NCBI RefSeq assembly: GCF_005502935.1 | Contig: NZ_SCMP01000004.1 | Location: forward strand, 248,001 to 312,000 | From: Pseudomonas sp. 2FG | Lineage (GTDB): Bacteria; Pseudomonadota; Gammaproteobacteria; Pseudomonadales; Pseudomonadaceae | Reading direction: 5' to 3' | Length of the DNA: 64,000 nt | Part shown: one piece after another, positions 39,339 through 48,201 of the stretch | Numbering within the stretch: the stretch's first letter is position 1 | Layout of the letters: each line of letters begins with the position of its first letter | The notes under the pieces: model-generated | Databases searched by the model: none | Seen by the model: the letters and a program-made list of their open reading frames with translations, nothing else | What the model was told of the DNA's origin: nothing | Program-made: the position numbers and the translations under genes

Positions 39339-40223
39339 ATGCTCTGGAAAAAAGCCCGCCGCAGCGACAATGTGCTGGACGCCCGCGACAGTGGCGGCGG
39401 AGGCGGCATGCGCATCGGTGGCGGCAAGGGCCTGAGCCTCGGAGCGGTCGCCATCATCGTGGTGATCGGCCTGCTGACCGACCAAGACCCGTTGCAGATC
39501 TTCGGTCAACTGGCCGACCAGGCCGGCGTCTCGACCAGCTCCGTCAGCCCGCAAACCGGCCGCCCGCCCGCCACTAACGACGAACAGTCTGAATTCGTCC
39601 GCGCCGTACTCGGCGATACCGAAGACACCTGGCGGGCGATCTTTCAGCAGGCCGGCAAGCACTACCAGGACCCGACCCTGGTGCTGTTTCGCGGTGGCGT
39701 GAACTCGGCCTGCGGCTTCGCCTCATCGGCAACCGGGCCGTTCTACTGCCCCGGCGACCGCCAGCTGTACCTCGACCTCGAGTTCTTCCGCGAAATGGCC
39801 CAGCGCTTTGCCGCCGCCGGCGATTTCGCCCAGGCCTACGTGATCGCCCACGAGGTGGGCCACCATGTGCAGACCCTGCTCGGCGTCTCCGCGCAGGTGA
39901 ATGCCGCGCGCCAGCGCGGGGAAAAGCTCGAAGGCGAGAATGGCTTATTGGTGCGCCAGGAGCTGCAGGCCGATTGCCTGGCCGGCGTCTGGGCCCACCA
40001 TGCGCAACAGCGGCTGGACTGGCTGGAGCCCGGCGACCTGGAAGAAGCCCTGCGCGCCGCCAATGCCATTGGCGATGACCGCCTGCAAACACAAGCGCGC
40101 GGCCAGGTAGTCCCCGACTCCTTCACCCACGGCACCTCGGCGCAGCGCGTGCGCTGGTTCAGCACCGGGTTCGAGAAAGGCCAGGTCAACAGCTGCAATA
40201 CCTTTAAGACGGCAAGGCTTTAA
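39339..40223 (+). CDS. YpfJ-like neutral zinc metallopeptidase
   Basis: The 294-residue protein has one membrane segment near 32-47 (LSLGAVAIIVVIGLLT) after a glycine-rich stretch (SGGGGGMRIGGGKG). The zinc-binding HEVGHH is at 171-176, with a downstream QELQADCLAGVWAHH providing the third ligand. These features match the putative neutral zinc metallopeptidase family (PF04228, YpfJ). The catalytic part probably faces the periplasm. AGGAGG precedes the ATG. The substrate is unknown. Confidence 0.92.
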   Translation: MLWKKARRSDNVLDARDSGGGGGMRIGGGKGLSLGAVAIIVVIGLLTDQDPLQIFGQLADQAGVSTSSVSPQTGRPPATNDEQSEFVRAVLGDTEDTWRAIFQQAGKHYQDPTLVLFRGGVNSACGFASSATGPFYCPGDRQLYLDLEFFREMAQRFAAAGDFAQAYVIAHEVGHHVQTLLGVSAQVNAARQRGEKLEGENGLLVRQELQADCLAGVWAHHAQQRLDWLEPGDLEEALRAANAIGDDRLQTQARGQVVPDSFTHGTSAQRVRWFSTGFEKGQVNSCNTFKTARL

Positions 40224-40254
40224 ACCTATCTCCCCTCTCTCCGGGAGAGGGGAA

Positions 40255-40851
40255 CTACAGCAGCATTCGCCGCAACTCTGCGCAATCGCGCGCAAAGCCA
40301 TCGGTCAGTTCTGGCCAGGGGTTTTCCGGTAGGTTGACCAATACCCCGTAGGCACCCGCCGCACGCGCGCAATCGAGATCGAAGCGGTAGTCGCCGACCA
40401 TCACCAGCGCGTTCGCGGCGATGCCCCATCGTGCAGCCAACTGCAGCAGGCCGCCGGGATGCGGTTTCGGCGGCGCTTCGCCACGGCCGATAACATCGAC
40501 GCTGGCGAAACACTCACCGAGGCCGATGGCCGCCAGCGTCAACAACGCCAGTTCGTGGGCATTGCGCGTGAGGATGCCGAGCCGGCAGTCGCGCGCGTGC
40601 AGCTCGCGCACCAGGGCGATGGCCCCGGGCGCGGGCTGGGCGGCGAGCGCCAGCTCGCGTTCATGGGCCAACAGCCAGGCATGCTTGGCCGCCGCCTCAT
40701 CCTCGGGCAACGCCGCCAGGTGCTGGAGGATGTCAGCCGCCGCCGGGATGGCCAGCTCACGGCGGATGGCGTCGAAGTCGTGCACCGCCAGCGTCAGGGT
40801 GCCGTCCATGTCGAAGACCCAGTGCCGCGCTTCACTCAGCCTCACTTCCAA
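40255..40851 (-). CDS. HAD-superfamily hydrolase (phosphatase-like)
   Basis: The 198-residue protein carries the HAD motifs in order: nucleophile DMDGTLT at 14-20, ILTRNAHE with the second motif Thr, and PPKPHPGGLLQLA (motif III Lys), followed by MVGDYRFDLDCARAAGA (motif IV). It resembles phosphoglycolate-phosphatase-like HAD-IA enzymes; the substrate is unknown. Its start overlaps the end of tesB by 10 nt, indicating a tesB-HAD pair on the same transcript. Confidence 0.9.
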   Translation of the reverse strand: MEVRLSEARHWVFDMDGTLTLAVHDFDAIRRELAIPAAADILQHLAALPEDEAAAKHAWLLAHERELALAAQPAPGAIALVRELHARDCRLGILTRNAHELALLTLAAIGLGECFASVDVIGRGEAPPKPHPGGLLQLAARWGIAANALVMVGDYRFDLDCARAAGAYGVLVNLPENPWPELTDGFARDCAELRRMLL

Positions 40852-41711
40852 TCCTCACGCACCCGCGTCAGCCCCTCTTGCGCCACCGAGGCCACCAACT
40901 GGCCGGCGCGGTTGAAGATGCTGCCGCGCGAGAAACCACGGGCATTGCCCGACCAGGGGCTATCCATGGCGTACAGCAGCCAGTCGTCGATGCGCAGGTC
41001 GTGATGGAACCAGATCGAGTGATCGAGGCTGGCGACCTGCATGAACTTCTGGAACACCGAGACGCCGTGCGGCTGCATCGAGGTGGTCAGCAGGTTGAAG
41101 TCCGAGGCGTAGCCCAACAGGTATTTATGCAGCTGGCGCTCATCCGGCAGGTTGCCGTCGGCGCGGAACCAGACATATTTCACCGGTTCACAAACCTCGG
41201 GATCGAAGGGGTTGACCTGGGTCACCGGGCGAATTTCGATCGGCTTGGCGCTGATCGCCCGCTCACGCATGGGCTCCGGGATAGTCGCCGCAGACAAGCG
41301 TGCCAGCTCGGTTTCCGTCTTGAAGTTTTCCGGCCCTGGCACATCGGGCATCTGCAGCTGATGGTGCAAGCCTTCTTCGTCGTACTGAAAGGAGGCGCTG
41401 CAGGTGAAAATCGGCTTGCCCTTCTGGATCGCCGTCACCCGGCGGGTGCTGAAGCTGCCGCCATCGCGCACCCGATCGACTTGATAGACCACCGGCAGGC
41501 TGGCATCGCCCGGACGTAAAAAATAACCGTGCAGTGAGTGCACATGGCGCGCCTCTTCTACCGTCTGGCTCGCGGCGGAGACGCACTGGCCAAGCACCTG
41601 GCCACCATAAAGTTGACGGAAACCGAGATCCTGGCTGATGCCGCGAAACAGGTTTTCCTCGATCTGCTCCAGGCTCAGCAAGGCCACTAGATCATCGAGT
41701 AGTTGGCTCAT
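40842..41711 (-). CDS. tesB: acyl-CoA thioesterase II
   Basis: TesB hydrolyses medium- and long-chain acyl-CoAs. The start at 41711 is preceded by GAGGAAAATCCG and gives 289 residues beginning MSQLLDDLVALLSLEQIEEN. The double hot-dog fold shows FRGISQDLGFRQLYGGQVLG and SLHGYFLRPGDASLPVVYQV in the first half. The second half has SLDHSIWFHHDLRIDDWLLY with the conserved Asp and GFSRGSIFNRAGQLVASVAQ. It overlaps the HAD gene. Confidence 0.95.
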   Translation of the reverse strand: MSQLLDDLVALLSLEQIEENLFRGISQDLGFRQLYGGQVLGQCVSAASQTVEEARHVHSLHGYFLRPGDASLPVVYQVDRVRDGGSFSTRRVTAIQKGKPIFTCSASFQYDEEGLHHQLQMPDVPGPENFKTETELARLSAATIPEPMRERAISAKPIEIRPVTQVNPFDPEVCEPVKYVWFRADGNLPDERQLHKYLLGYASDFNLLTTSMQPHGVSVFQKFMQVASLDHSIWFHHDLRIDDWLLYAMDSPWSGNARGFSRGSIFNRAGQLVASVAQEGLTRVREDWK

Positions 41712-41752
41712 CGGATTTTCCTCATCAGGCACTCATTCATTCGGGTACGGCT

Positions 41753-43354
41753 TCATTCAGGCACTGGGCGGCGCAAAGTCGGGTAAGCCGGCAGCGAACT
41801 CAACCGCTCGTCCCACACCGCGCGCCCCAGGGTGAAATGGTAAAGGCTTTGCCAGCGGCTGTCGGCAAGCCCGAGCAATTCATGCACCGCCGGATCGAAA
41901 TAACAGCCAATGCCGGTACCGGACAAGCCCGCGGCCTCGGCTTCGAGGTAGAGCAACTGACCGATCTGGCCACACTCCCAGTACAGCCGTGGATAGTGCC
42001 AGGCGCCGCTGGCCAGGGCCTGGTCGAAACGCGCCAGCATCGCCAGGGCGACACAACCCTCGCCGGCGATCGCCTGGCCGCAGGAGAGAAATTCGGCCAA
42101 GCCACGGGCATCGCCGGCGAGCAAACGATACAGCGGCAGCTCGACGTCCACCCGCTGCCAGAGGAAGTCCTCGCGCAGCGTTTGCGCCTGCCCGTCACAC
42201 CGCGCCAACCAGTACAGGCCCGGCGTCAGCCCCTGTACGCGATGGACAAACAGCAGCAGATCGACCTGGGTTGGCTCGCCCGTCACGGCAAAAGGCACCG
42301 GTGAATGGCTCGGCATCAGCCGCCGCAACCAGGCCAACAACAGCTCGGCATGAATGCCACTCTTGCCGTCCATGGCCTGCGCACTGCGGCGCCGATGCAG
42401 CAACGGGCGCAGCGCCAGGCCGGGATTATCCGCCAGCGCCCGCCCGGTTTCCGCCAGCCAAGGTTGGGTCGGCAAGGCCGGCGCCCGGCAGAGCTGTTGC
42501 ACCCGCGCCAACTCCGGCCAGTCGAGGGAGTGGCGAGACAGGCGATTGGGCGTGCCCGCCAGCGGCAAGGCGGCGAGGTGGTCTAGTAGCGCGTCGGGCA
42601 AGCGCGGCTCAACCGTCTGCGCGGGGCCGATCCACAGCAGCGCATCCACCGCTTCCGGCTCGCAGAAGCCCTCACGATCCAGCCCAAACAGCGCATCCAA
42701 CTGCGCCTCGGCGGTGCCGCGCAGCACCTTCACCTGCCAGCCCAAGGGGCTGGCGGCGATGGCCAGGCACGCCAGGGCATGGCCAAGGTCATGCTGGCAA
42801 TAGCGATAGGCGCGCTCGCCGTATTTCCAGGCCTCGCGCCAGGGGATGCTGGCCAGCGCCAGGAGGAAACCACCGGCGGGCAATGCCTGCGCCAGTTGCG
42901 CCGCCAAAGGCGCCGGAAGCTGCGCGCGCACTTCCAGGGCATGGGCATCGGCACTGTAATGGGCGAGCACGCCGTCTTGCTCCAGCGCCCCTGGCGGCAG
43001 CAATAGATAGGCCTCGGTCGGATGCAGGTTGCCGCTCGAGGGATTGACCCGCAGCGCCCAGCGGCTGCCGCCGGCCTCCTTCCAGGCCGACAGCCCGAGG
43101 CTGTCATACAGCAGCTGCGACAGGCTGGCCCGATTGAGCGGCGCCACGTCCCTCAGCGGCCCGGCGAACACCGCGTCATAGGCCGGCGACTCTTGCAGTG
43201 GGCGATGCAGCAGCTCGATCAGCCGCGCCCCGGCATAGCGTCGAAACGCCGCCGGCTGGGTGGCCCAGTCCAGTTGCCCCGGCCCCGGCGCGTAGCGGTC
43301 GGGCCTGTGCATGCTGAGTTGGTGATAGGCGCGCACGCCATCCTGCGGGGTCAT
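41753..43354 (-). CDS. SagB/ThcOx-like tandem nitroreductase-family protein
   Basis: The 533-residue protein contains two SagB-type nitroreductase domains. The first has LSQLLYDSLGLSAWKEAGGS and LRVNPSSGNLHPTEAYLL; the second has LHRRRSAQAMDGKSGI, HYPRLYWECGQIGQLLYLEA and GIGCYFDPAVHELLG. SagB/ThcOx members are flavin oxidoreductases acting on azoline-containing peptides, but no YcaO or precursor peptide gene is nearby. The ATG overlaps the TGA of the preceding truncated acetyltransferase frame (ATGA), which suggests coupled translation. The open frame continues 64 codons upstream without similarity. Confidence 0.85.
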   Translation of the reverse strand: MTPQDGVRAYHQLSMHRPDRYAPGPGQLDWATQPAAFRRYAGARLIELLHRPLQESPAYDAVFAGPLRDVAPLNRASLSQLLYDSLGLSAWKEAGGSRWALRVNPSSGNLHPTEAYLLLPPGALEQDGVLAHYSADAHALEVRAQLPAPLAAQLAQALPAGGFLLALASIPWREAWKYGERAYRYCQHDLGHALACLAIAASPLGWQVKVLRGTAEAQLDALFGLDREGFCEPEAVDALLWIGPAQTVEPRLPDALLDHLAALPLAGTPNRLSRHSLDWPELARVQQLCRAPALPTQPWLAETGRALADNPGLALRPLLHRRRSAQAMDGKSGIHAELLLAWLRRLMPSHSPVPFAVTGEPTQVDLLLFVHRVQGLTPGLYWLARCDGQAQTLREDFLWQRVDVELPLYRLLAGDARGLAEFLSCGQAIAGEGCVALAMLARFDQALASGAWHYPRLYWECGQIGQLLYLEAEAAGLSGTGIGCYFDPAVHELLGLADSRWQSLYHFTLGRAVWDERLSSLPAYPTLRRPVPE

Positions 43355-43509
43355 GAGCGCGGCTCCAGCCATCGCGTACGGCTCAGGCCTGTGGGGAAAG
43401 ACTCCATCACCAGGGGATCGGCGCTCAGCGTGGCAAGGGGTTGCAGATCCGCGTCGCGCCGGACCCGCAACAACAGGCGGGGACTTTCCAGTTCGATCGA
43501 TTCGGCCAT
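43351..43509 (-). pseudogene. truncated GNAT acetyltransferase N-terminus, coupled to the SagB-like gene
   Basis: The 52-codon frame MAESIELESPRLLLRVRRDA...LSADPLVMESFPTGLSR matches the start of RimJ/RimL-like GNAT acetyltransferases (LETPRLxLRxWRxxD, NADPxVMxxFP). It then ends within eight codons. About 110 residues including the acetyl-CoA site are missing. The TGA overlaps the next ATG. Either a deletion joined the two genes, or the fragment is kept as a translational leader. Confidence 0.7.
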
Positions 43510-43578
43510 GAGGCACCGCTTGAGAGGTTGGAATAGGCGCCGCCATACTGTCGGCACTCTTTCGTCGAGCCCTATTGT

Positions 43579-44493
43579 ATGCGTCTGCCCCTCGTCTACC
43601 ACGACGACTACAGCCCGCCCTTTCCGGCCAACCATCGTTTCCCGATGGAGAAGTTCCGCCTGCTGCGCGATCACCTGGTGGACAGCGGCTTGACCTGCGA
43701 CGTCAACCTGCTGCGCCCCGAACTCTGCCCTCCCGAGGTGCTCGCCCTGGCCCATGACCCGGCCTATATCGAGCGTTTCCTAAGCGGTTCACTCAGCCGC
43801 GAGGAACAACGCCGCCTCGGCCTGCCCTGGAGTCCAGCCCTGGCGCGGCGCACCGTGCGCGCCGTGGGTGGCTCGCTGTTGGCCGCAGAACTGGCGCTCA
43901 AGCATGGCCTGGCCTGCCACCTGGCCGGCGGCACTCACCATGCCCATTACGATCACCCGGCCGGCTTCTGCATCTTCAACGACCTGGCGGTGATCAGCCG
44001 TTACCTGCTGGCCGCAGGCCGGGTCAGCCGCGTATTGATCTTCGATTGCGACGTGCATCAGGGCGACGGCACCGCGCGCATCCTCGCCGATACGCCGGAG
44101 GCGATCACCGTCTCCCTGCACTGCGAAAAGAACTTCCCCGCACGCAAAGCCGACAGCGACTGGGATATCCCGCTGCCGATGGGGATGGGCGACGCCGATT
44201 ACCTGCGGGTGGTCGAGGATGCGCTGAACTACCTGCTACCGCTCTACCAGCCGGACCTCGTGCTCTATGACGCCGGGGTGGACGTGCACCAGGACGACGC
44301 CCTGGGCTACCTCAAACTGACCGACCAAGGCCTGGCCGCACGGGATGAACTGGTGATACGTCAGTGTCTGGGCCGGGATATTCCGCTGGTAGGCTTGATC
44401 GGTGGCGGCTATGACCCAGACCGCGCAGCACTGGCCAGGCGCCACGGAATCTTGCATCACAGCGCGCAAAGGGTTTGGCAAAGCCTGATGTAG
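43579..44493 (+). CDS. histone-deacetylase-family amidohydrolase
   Basis: The 304-residue protein carries the zinc-dependent deacetylase pattern: GGTHHAHYDHPAGFCIFND with the His pair at 120-121, FDCDVHQGDGTA at 155-166 supplying Asp and His zinc ligands, and YDAGVDVHQDDALGYL with the second metal Asp. Bacterial members deacetylate acetylpolyamines, acetoin-related proteins or unknown substrates. It is divergent from the SagB/GNAT unit by about 70 nt. The 345-nt gap after it shows no gene. Confidence 0.92.
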   Translation: MRLPLVYHDDYSPPFPANHRFPMEKFRLLRDHLVDSGLTCDVNLLRPELCPPEVLALAHDPAYIERFLSGSLSREEQRRLGLPWSPALARRTVRAVGGSLLAAELALKHGLACHLAGGTHHAHYDHPAGFCIFNDLAVISRYLLAAGRVSRVLIFDCDVHQGDGTARILADTPEAITVSLHCEKNFPARKADSDWDIPLPMGMGDADYLRVVEDALNYLLPLYQPDLVLYDAGVDVHQDDALGYLKLTDQGLAARDELVIRQCLGRDIPLVGLIGGGYDPDRAALARRHGILHHSAQRVWQSLM

Positions 44494-44838
44494 GGTTACA
44501 GGGCTGAGTCCGACAATACCAGCAGCGCCTGCATTCAACGCATAAGTTCCGCGTTCATCGATGGTTTGCGCCGCCCATGAATGACGGCTAGCTGTCGGTT
44601 CCAGACGGCCATGGGGCGTTCTAACTTGCTGAGCGCTAGACAGCTACTAACCTGTTTACTGACATTCAGCCACTCCTTGATTCTGCCGGAGGCTCCCAAG
44701 CCAATTACTTAACGCAGCCCGCCAGGCATGAGCGACGGATACTCATGCTGCGCCCTGCAATTGAATCGGCGCCATACTCCCCGCGCGCCGGTTGACTCTT
44801 TATCTCGATGTGCATAGCGCTCAGAAGGAATGGACGCA

Positions 44839-47800
44839 ATGGCAACTTCTAAGAGCAACCTATCCCGGTTCTCGCGCTACCTCTGGCTGACGCTGGGCAT
44901 GTTCGTCGTCTTCGCCGCAGCCTTTGTCGTTTATGTCCGCTCAGAAAAGCAGATTGATCGCGCCAATGAGTCGCGGCAACAGTCGTTCCTGCTGGCGGAC
45001 GAATTGCGCCAGTCGTCTGATGACCTGACCCGTATGGTTCGCACCTATGTGGTGACCGGCGACCCCATCTACAAGCAGCACTATCAGGAAATCCTCGACA
45101 TCCGCGATGGCAAGAAGCTCCGTCCGCTCGACTACCACAACCTCTACTGGGATCTCGTGCTGGCCGACGACCCGCGGCCGCGCCCGCAGGGACCGGCGAT
45201 CCCCTTGCTGGAGTTGATGCAGCGGGCCGGCTTCAGCGAAGCAGAATTCGCCAAGCTAGCGCAGGCCAAGGCCAATGCGGATGCGCTCACGCGCACCGAA
45301 TTGGCCGCGATGGAACTGTTCGAATCGACAAACCCGCCGACCGAGGCCAACCGCGCGGCGGCGATCCGGATGTTGCATGACGCGACCTACCAGCAAGCCA
45401 AGGCCGCCCTCATGCGGCCGATCAGCCAGTTTCACCGTATGGCGGCCCCGCGAACGCTGGCGGCCGCGCATACCAGCGAAGCCGATGCCACACCAATGCG
45501 TCTGGCGTTCGTGCTGTTTGGCTTGCTGCTGCCCCCCCTGCTCTGGAGCGCGCGGCGGAACTTGAATGCAGTTTTGGGCGGCACGCTAAATGAACTGCAT
45601 ACGCATATTGCCCGGTTTGGCAGCGGAAACTTCTCATCCGCCATCCAGGTCGCCGAAGGCAGGGAAAACAGCGTGCTGGGCTGGTTGTCGGAAATGCAGA
45701 TCAAGCTGACCCGGATCGACGCGCAGCGCAAAGACGCCGAAGCGAGAAATCAACGCTTGAGCGCGCTTTACGCCGCTTTGAGCCAGTGCCACCAGGCCAT
45801 CGCCTGCTGCACCAGCGAGGCGGAACTGTTGGCGCACGTCTGCCGCGTTATCGTCGACTTCGGCGAGATGAAGATGGCGTGGATAGGTGTGCTGGACGGC
45901 AATAGCCAACAGATCAAGCCGATTGCCGCCTTTGGCAGTGGCACGGAATATCTGCAAGGACTGCAGATCTCAGTGGCTGCCGATGGCCCTTACGGGCGCG
46001 ACCCGGCGGGCACGGCGTTCCGCGAGCAGCAGCCGTTCTGGTGTCAGGATTTCCGGCATGACCCTGCCACCGCCGCGGGGCATGAGCGCAGTGCGCAGTT
46101 CGGTTGGGGGGCTTGCGCTGCGCTGCCGCTGCAGCGTAATGGCGTGGTCATCGGGGTCTTCACCCTGTATTCCTCCGCGGTCAACGCCTTCGACGAAGCC
46201 GTGCGCAACCTGCTGGTGGAAATAGCGCTGAACCTCGACTACGCGCTGAACAGCTTCGCGCGTGAGGCGCAGCGTGAGCAGCGTGAGGAGGCGCTACGGG
46301 AAAGCGAACAGCGCTTGCGCACCGTGATCGAGACCGATCCGGAATGCATCAAGATCATTAACAACAAAGGTGAATTGCTGGAGATGAACGCTGCGGGCCT
46401 GGGCATGCTAGAAGTCGATTCTCTGGAGCAGTTGCAACAGCTCGATCTGCTGGAGTTTATTGTTGCCGAATACCGCGATGCCTTTAACGCCCTGCACCAG
46501 CGTGTATTCACTGGCGAAAGTGGCACTCTGGAGTTCGAAGTCAAAGGCCTTAGGGGCACCCAGCGCTGGCTCGAAACCCATGCCGCACCACTGCGTGATG
46601 TGAACGGCAAGATCTCGACGCTGCTGGCCGTCACCCGCGACATCACGGTGCGCAAGCAGGCCGAGTTACGGATTCAGCACCTGGCGCATTTCGACGCGCT
46701 CACCGGACTACCTAACCGCGCCCACCTGGACGACCGAGCCAAATCTGCCATCGGTTTGGCGCAGCGCAGCCAAGGGCCGGTGGCCCTGATGTTCCTCGAC
46801 GTCGACCACTTCAAGGACATTAACGACACGCTCGGCCACAGTATTGGCGATGCTTTGTTGGTCGAACTGGCGCAACGGCTGCGCTCGACGTTACGCAAGG
46901 AAGACACAGTGTCGCGCTTGGGCGGCGATGAATTCATCTTATTGTTGAACGGCATCGATGCCAGTGGCGCCGCCCATGTAGCGCAGAAGCTGCTGAATGT
47001 CATCGCAGCCCCCTGCCGGATAGAGCAGCATGATCTGAATGTCACCGGCTCGATCGGCATCGCCCTTTATCCGAGTGACGGCACCGATCTGGAAACCCTG
47101 TCGAAAAATGCCGATGCCGCCATGTATCGCGTCAAGCAGGAAGGCCGTCACGGCTACCGTTTCTTTACGGCGGAAATGCAGGTTCATTCGGCGCGCCATT
47201 TGCAACTGGCCAATGCGCTGCACCAGGCGCTGGAACACGACCAACTACAGGTGCACTATCAGCCACAGGTCTCCATGCGGGACGGGCGCATCGTTGGGGC
47301 GGAAGCCCTGCTGCGCTGGACGCATCCAGAACTGGGCTCGGTCTCGCCGGCGGAATTCATTCCCGCCGCGGAAGACAGCGGGCTGATCCTGCCGATCGGG
47401 GAATGGGTGCTGAGGCACGCGGCGCGGCAGGCAAAACTCTGGATGCAGGAGGGTCTTGCCCCGCTGGTCATGGCGGTAAATCTCTCCGCGGTGCAGTTCC
47501 GCCATCCCGACCTGCCCAATCTGGTCACGCGCATCCTCGACGAAGAGGGCTTAGCGCCGGAGTATCTGGAGCTGGAGCTGACCGAGGGCGTAGCGATGCA
47601 CGACCCGCAAGGCGCCATCGCCATGATGAACAAGCTGCACGAGCGCGGCGTGCGCATGTCGATCGACGATTTCGGCACCGGCTATTCCTCGCTGAGCCAC
47701 CTGAAGAAATTCAAGGTGTACAAACTCAAGATCGACCAGTCCTTCGTGCGCGACATCAGCACCGATCCGGAAGACAAGGCCATAGTCGCTGCCATCATCA

Positions 47801-47964
47801 ACATGGCGAAGAGCCTTGGACTGCAAACCATCGCCGAGGGCGTGGAAACGGCGGGACAACTGGCGTTCCTGCGCGAACAGGGTTGCGATGAGATGCAGGG
47901 CTATTACTTTAGCAAACCACTGTCGGCCGCCCAGTTCGCGGTGTTTGCTCGATCAAAGGTCTAA
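44839..47964 (+). CDS. membrane GAF-PAS-GGDEF-EAL cyclic-di-GMP enzyme
   Basis: The ATG at 44839, 9 nt after AAGGA, gives 1041 residues beginning MATSKSNLSRFSRYLWLTLG; an ATG at 44830 is in frame. A membrane helix at about 14-35 and another near 215-235 bound a periplasmic sensor of unknown type. A GAF domain (about 315-470) and a PAS domain (about 485-610) follow. GGDEF is at 695-699 with an intact inhibitory RKED site at 686-689. EAL is at 822-824 with DDFGTGYSSL and EGVETA. Both synthesis and hydrolysis look feasible. I do not recognise a named orthologue. Confidence 0.9.
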   Translation: MATSKSNLSRFSRYLWLTLGMFVVFAAAFVVYVRSEKQIDRANESRQQSFLLADELRQSSDDLTRMVRTYVVTGDPIYKQHYQEILDIRDGKKLRPLDYHNLYWDLVLADDPRPRPQGPAIPLLELMQRAGFSEAEFAKLAQAKANADALTRTELAAMELFESTNPPTEANRAAAIRMLHDATYQQAKAALMRPISQFHRMAAPRTLAAAHTSEADATPMRLAFVLFGLLLPPLLWSARRNLNAVLGGTLNELHTHIARFGSGNFSSAIQVAEGRENSVLGWLSEMQIKLTRIDAQRKDAEARNQRLSALYAALSQCHQAIACCTSEAELLAHVCRVIVDFGEMKMAWIGVLDGNSQQIKPIAAFGSGTEYLQGLQISVAADGPYGRDPAGTAFREQQPFWCQDFRHDPATAAGHERSAQFGWGACAALPLQRNGVVIGVFTLYSSAVNAFDEAVRNLLVEIALNLDYALNSFAREAQREQREEALRESEQRLRTVIETDPECIKIINNKGELLEMNAAGLGMLEVDSLEQLQQLDLLEFIVAEYRDAFNALHQRVFTGESGTLEFEVKGLRGTQRWLETHAAPLRDVNGKISTLLAVTRDITVRKQAELRIQHLAHFDALTGLPNRAHLDDRAKSAIGLAQRSQGPVALMFLDVDHFKDINDTLGHSIGDALLVELAQRLRSTLRKEDTVSRLGGDEFILLLNGIDASGAAHVAQKLLNVIAAPCRIEQHDLNVTGSIGIALYPSDGTDLETLSKNADAAMYRVKQEGRHGYRFFTAEMQVHSARHLQLANALHQALEHDQLQVHYQPQVSMRDGRIVGAEALLRWTHPELGSVSPAEFIPAAEDSGLILPIGEWVLRHAARQAKLWMQEGLAPLVMAVNLSAVQFRHPDLPNLVTRILDEEGLAPEYLELELTEGVAMHDPQGAIAMMNKLHERGVRMSIDDFGTGYSSLSHLKKFKVYKLKIDQSFVRDISTDPEDKAIVAAIINMAKSLGLQTIAEGVETAGQLAFLREQGCDEMQGYYFSKPLSAAQFAVFARSKV

Positions 47965-48162
47965 TAGACCAGCCTATTTTCATTGGCTGTTTCGTGCTCC
48001 TGGGCAGCGCGGCAGCCTGGATTTCCGCCGGCTGTTGCATCAATGAGGCAGGACAGGTGCGGCCTCTGCGAATGACCGGGGCGAATGCGGGCATAAGCGC
48101 AGGCCCGGTTGCTGCACTCGAGCCACAGGCGGCAGTGAAGCCTACAGACGCCGGCCCTCGGG

Positions 48163-48168
48163 TAGAAT
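48163..48168 (+). promoter_or_regulatory. -10-like element before the flavoprotein gene
   Basis: TAGAAT in CGGGTAGAATGCACC lies 33 nt upstream of the ATG at 48202. No convincing -35 hexamer is seen. Confidence 0.4.
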
Positions 48169-48201
48169 GCACCCTCCCCCGCAACGATTGCCGCCCCGCC
48201 C

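Noticed and set aside
44494..44838. 345-nt gap before the second GGDEF/EAL gene, searched for a small gene or RNA
   Set aside because: Only a weak TTGACT near 44791 with no good -10 is seen. No open frame has a ribosome-binding site and there is no stable hairpin with T-run.
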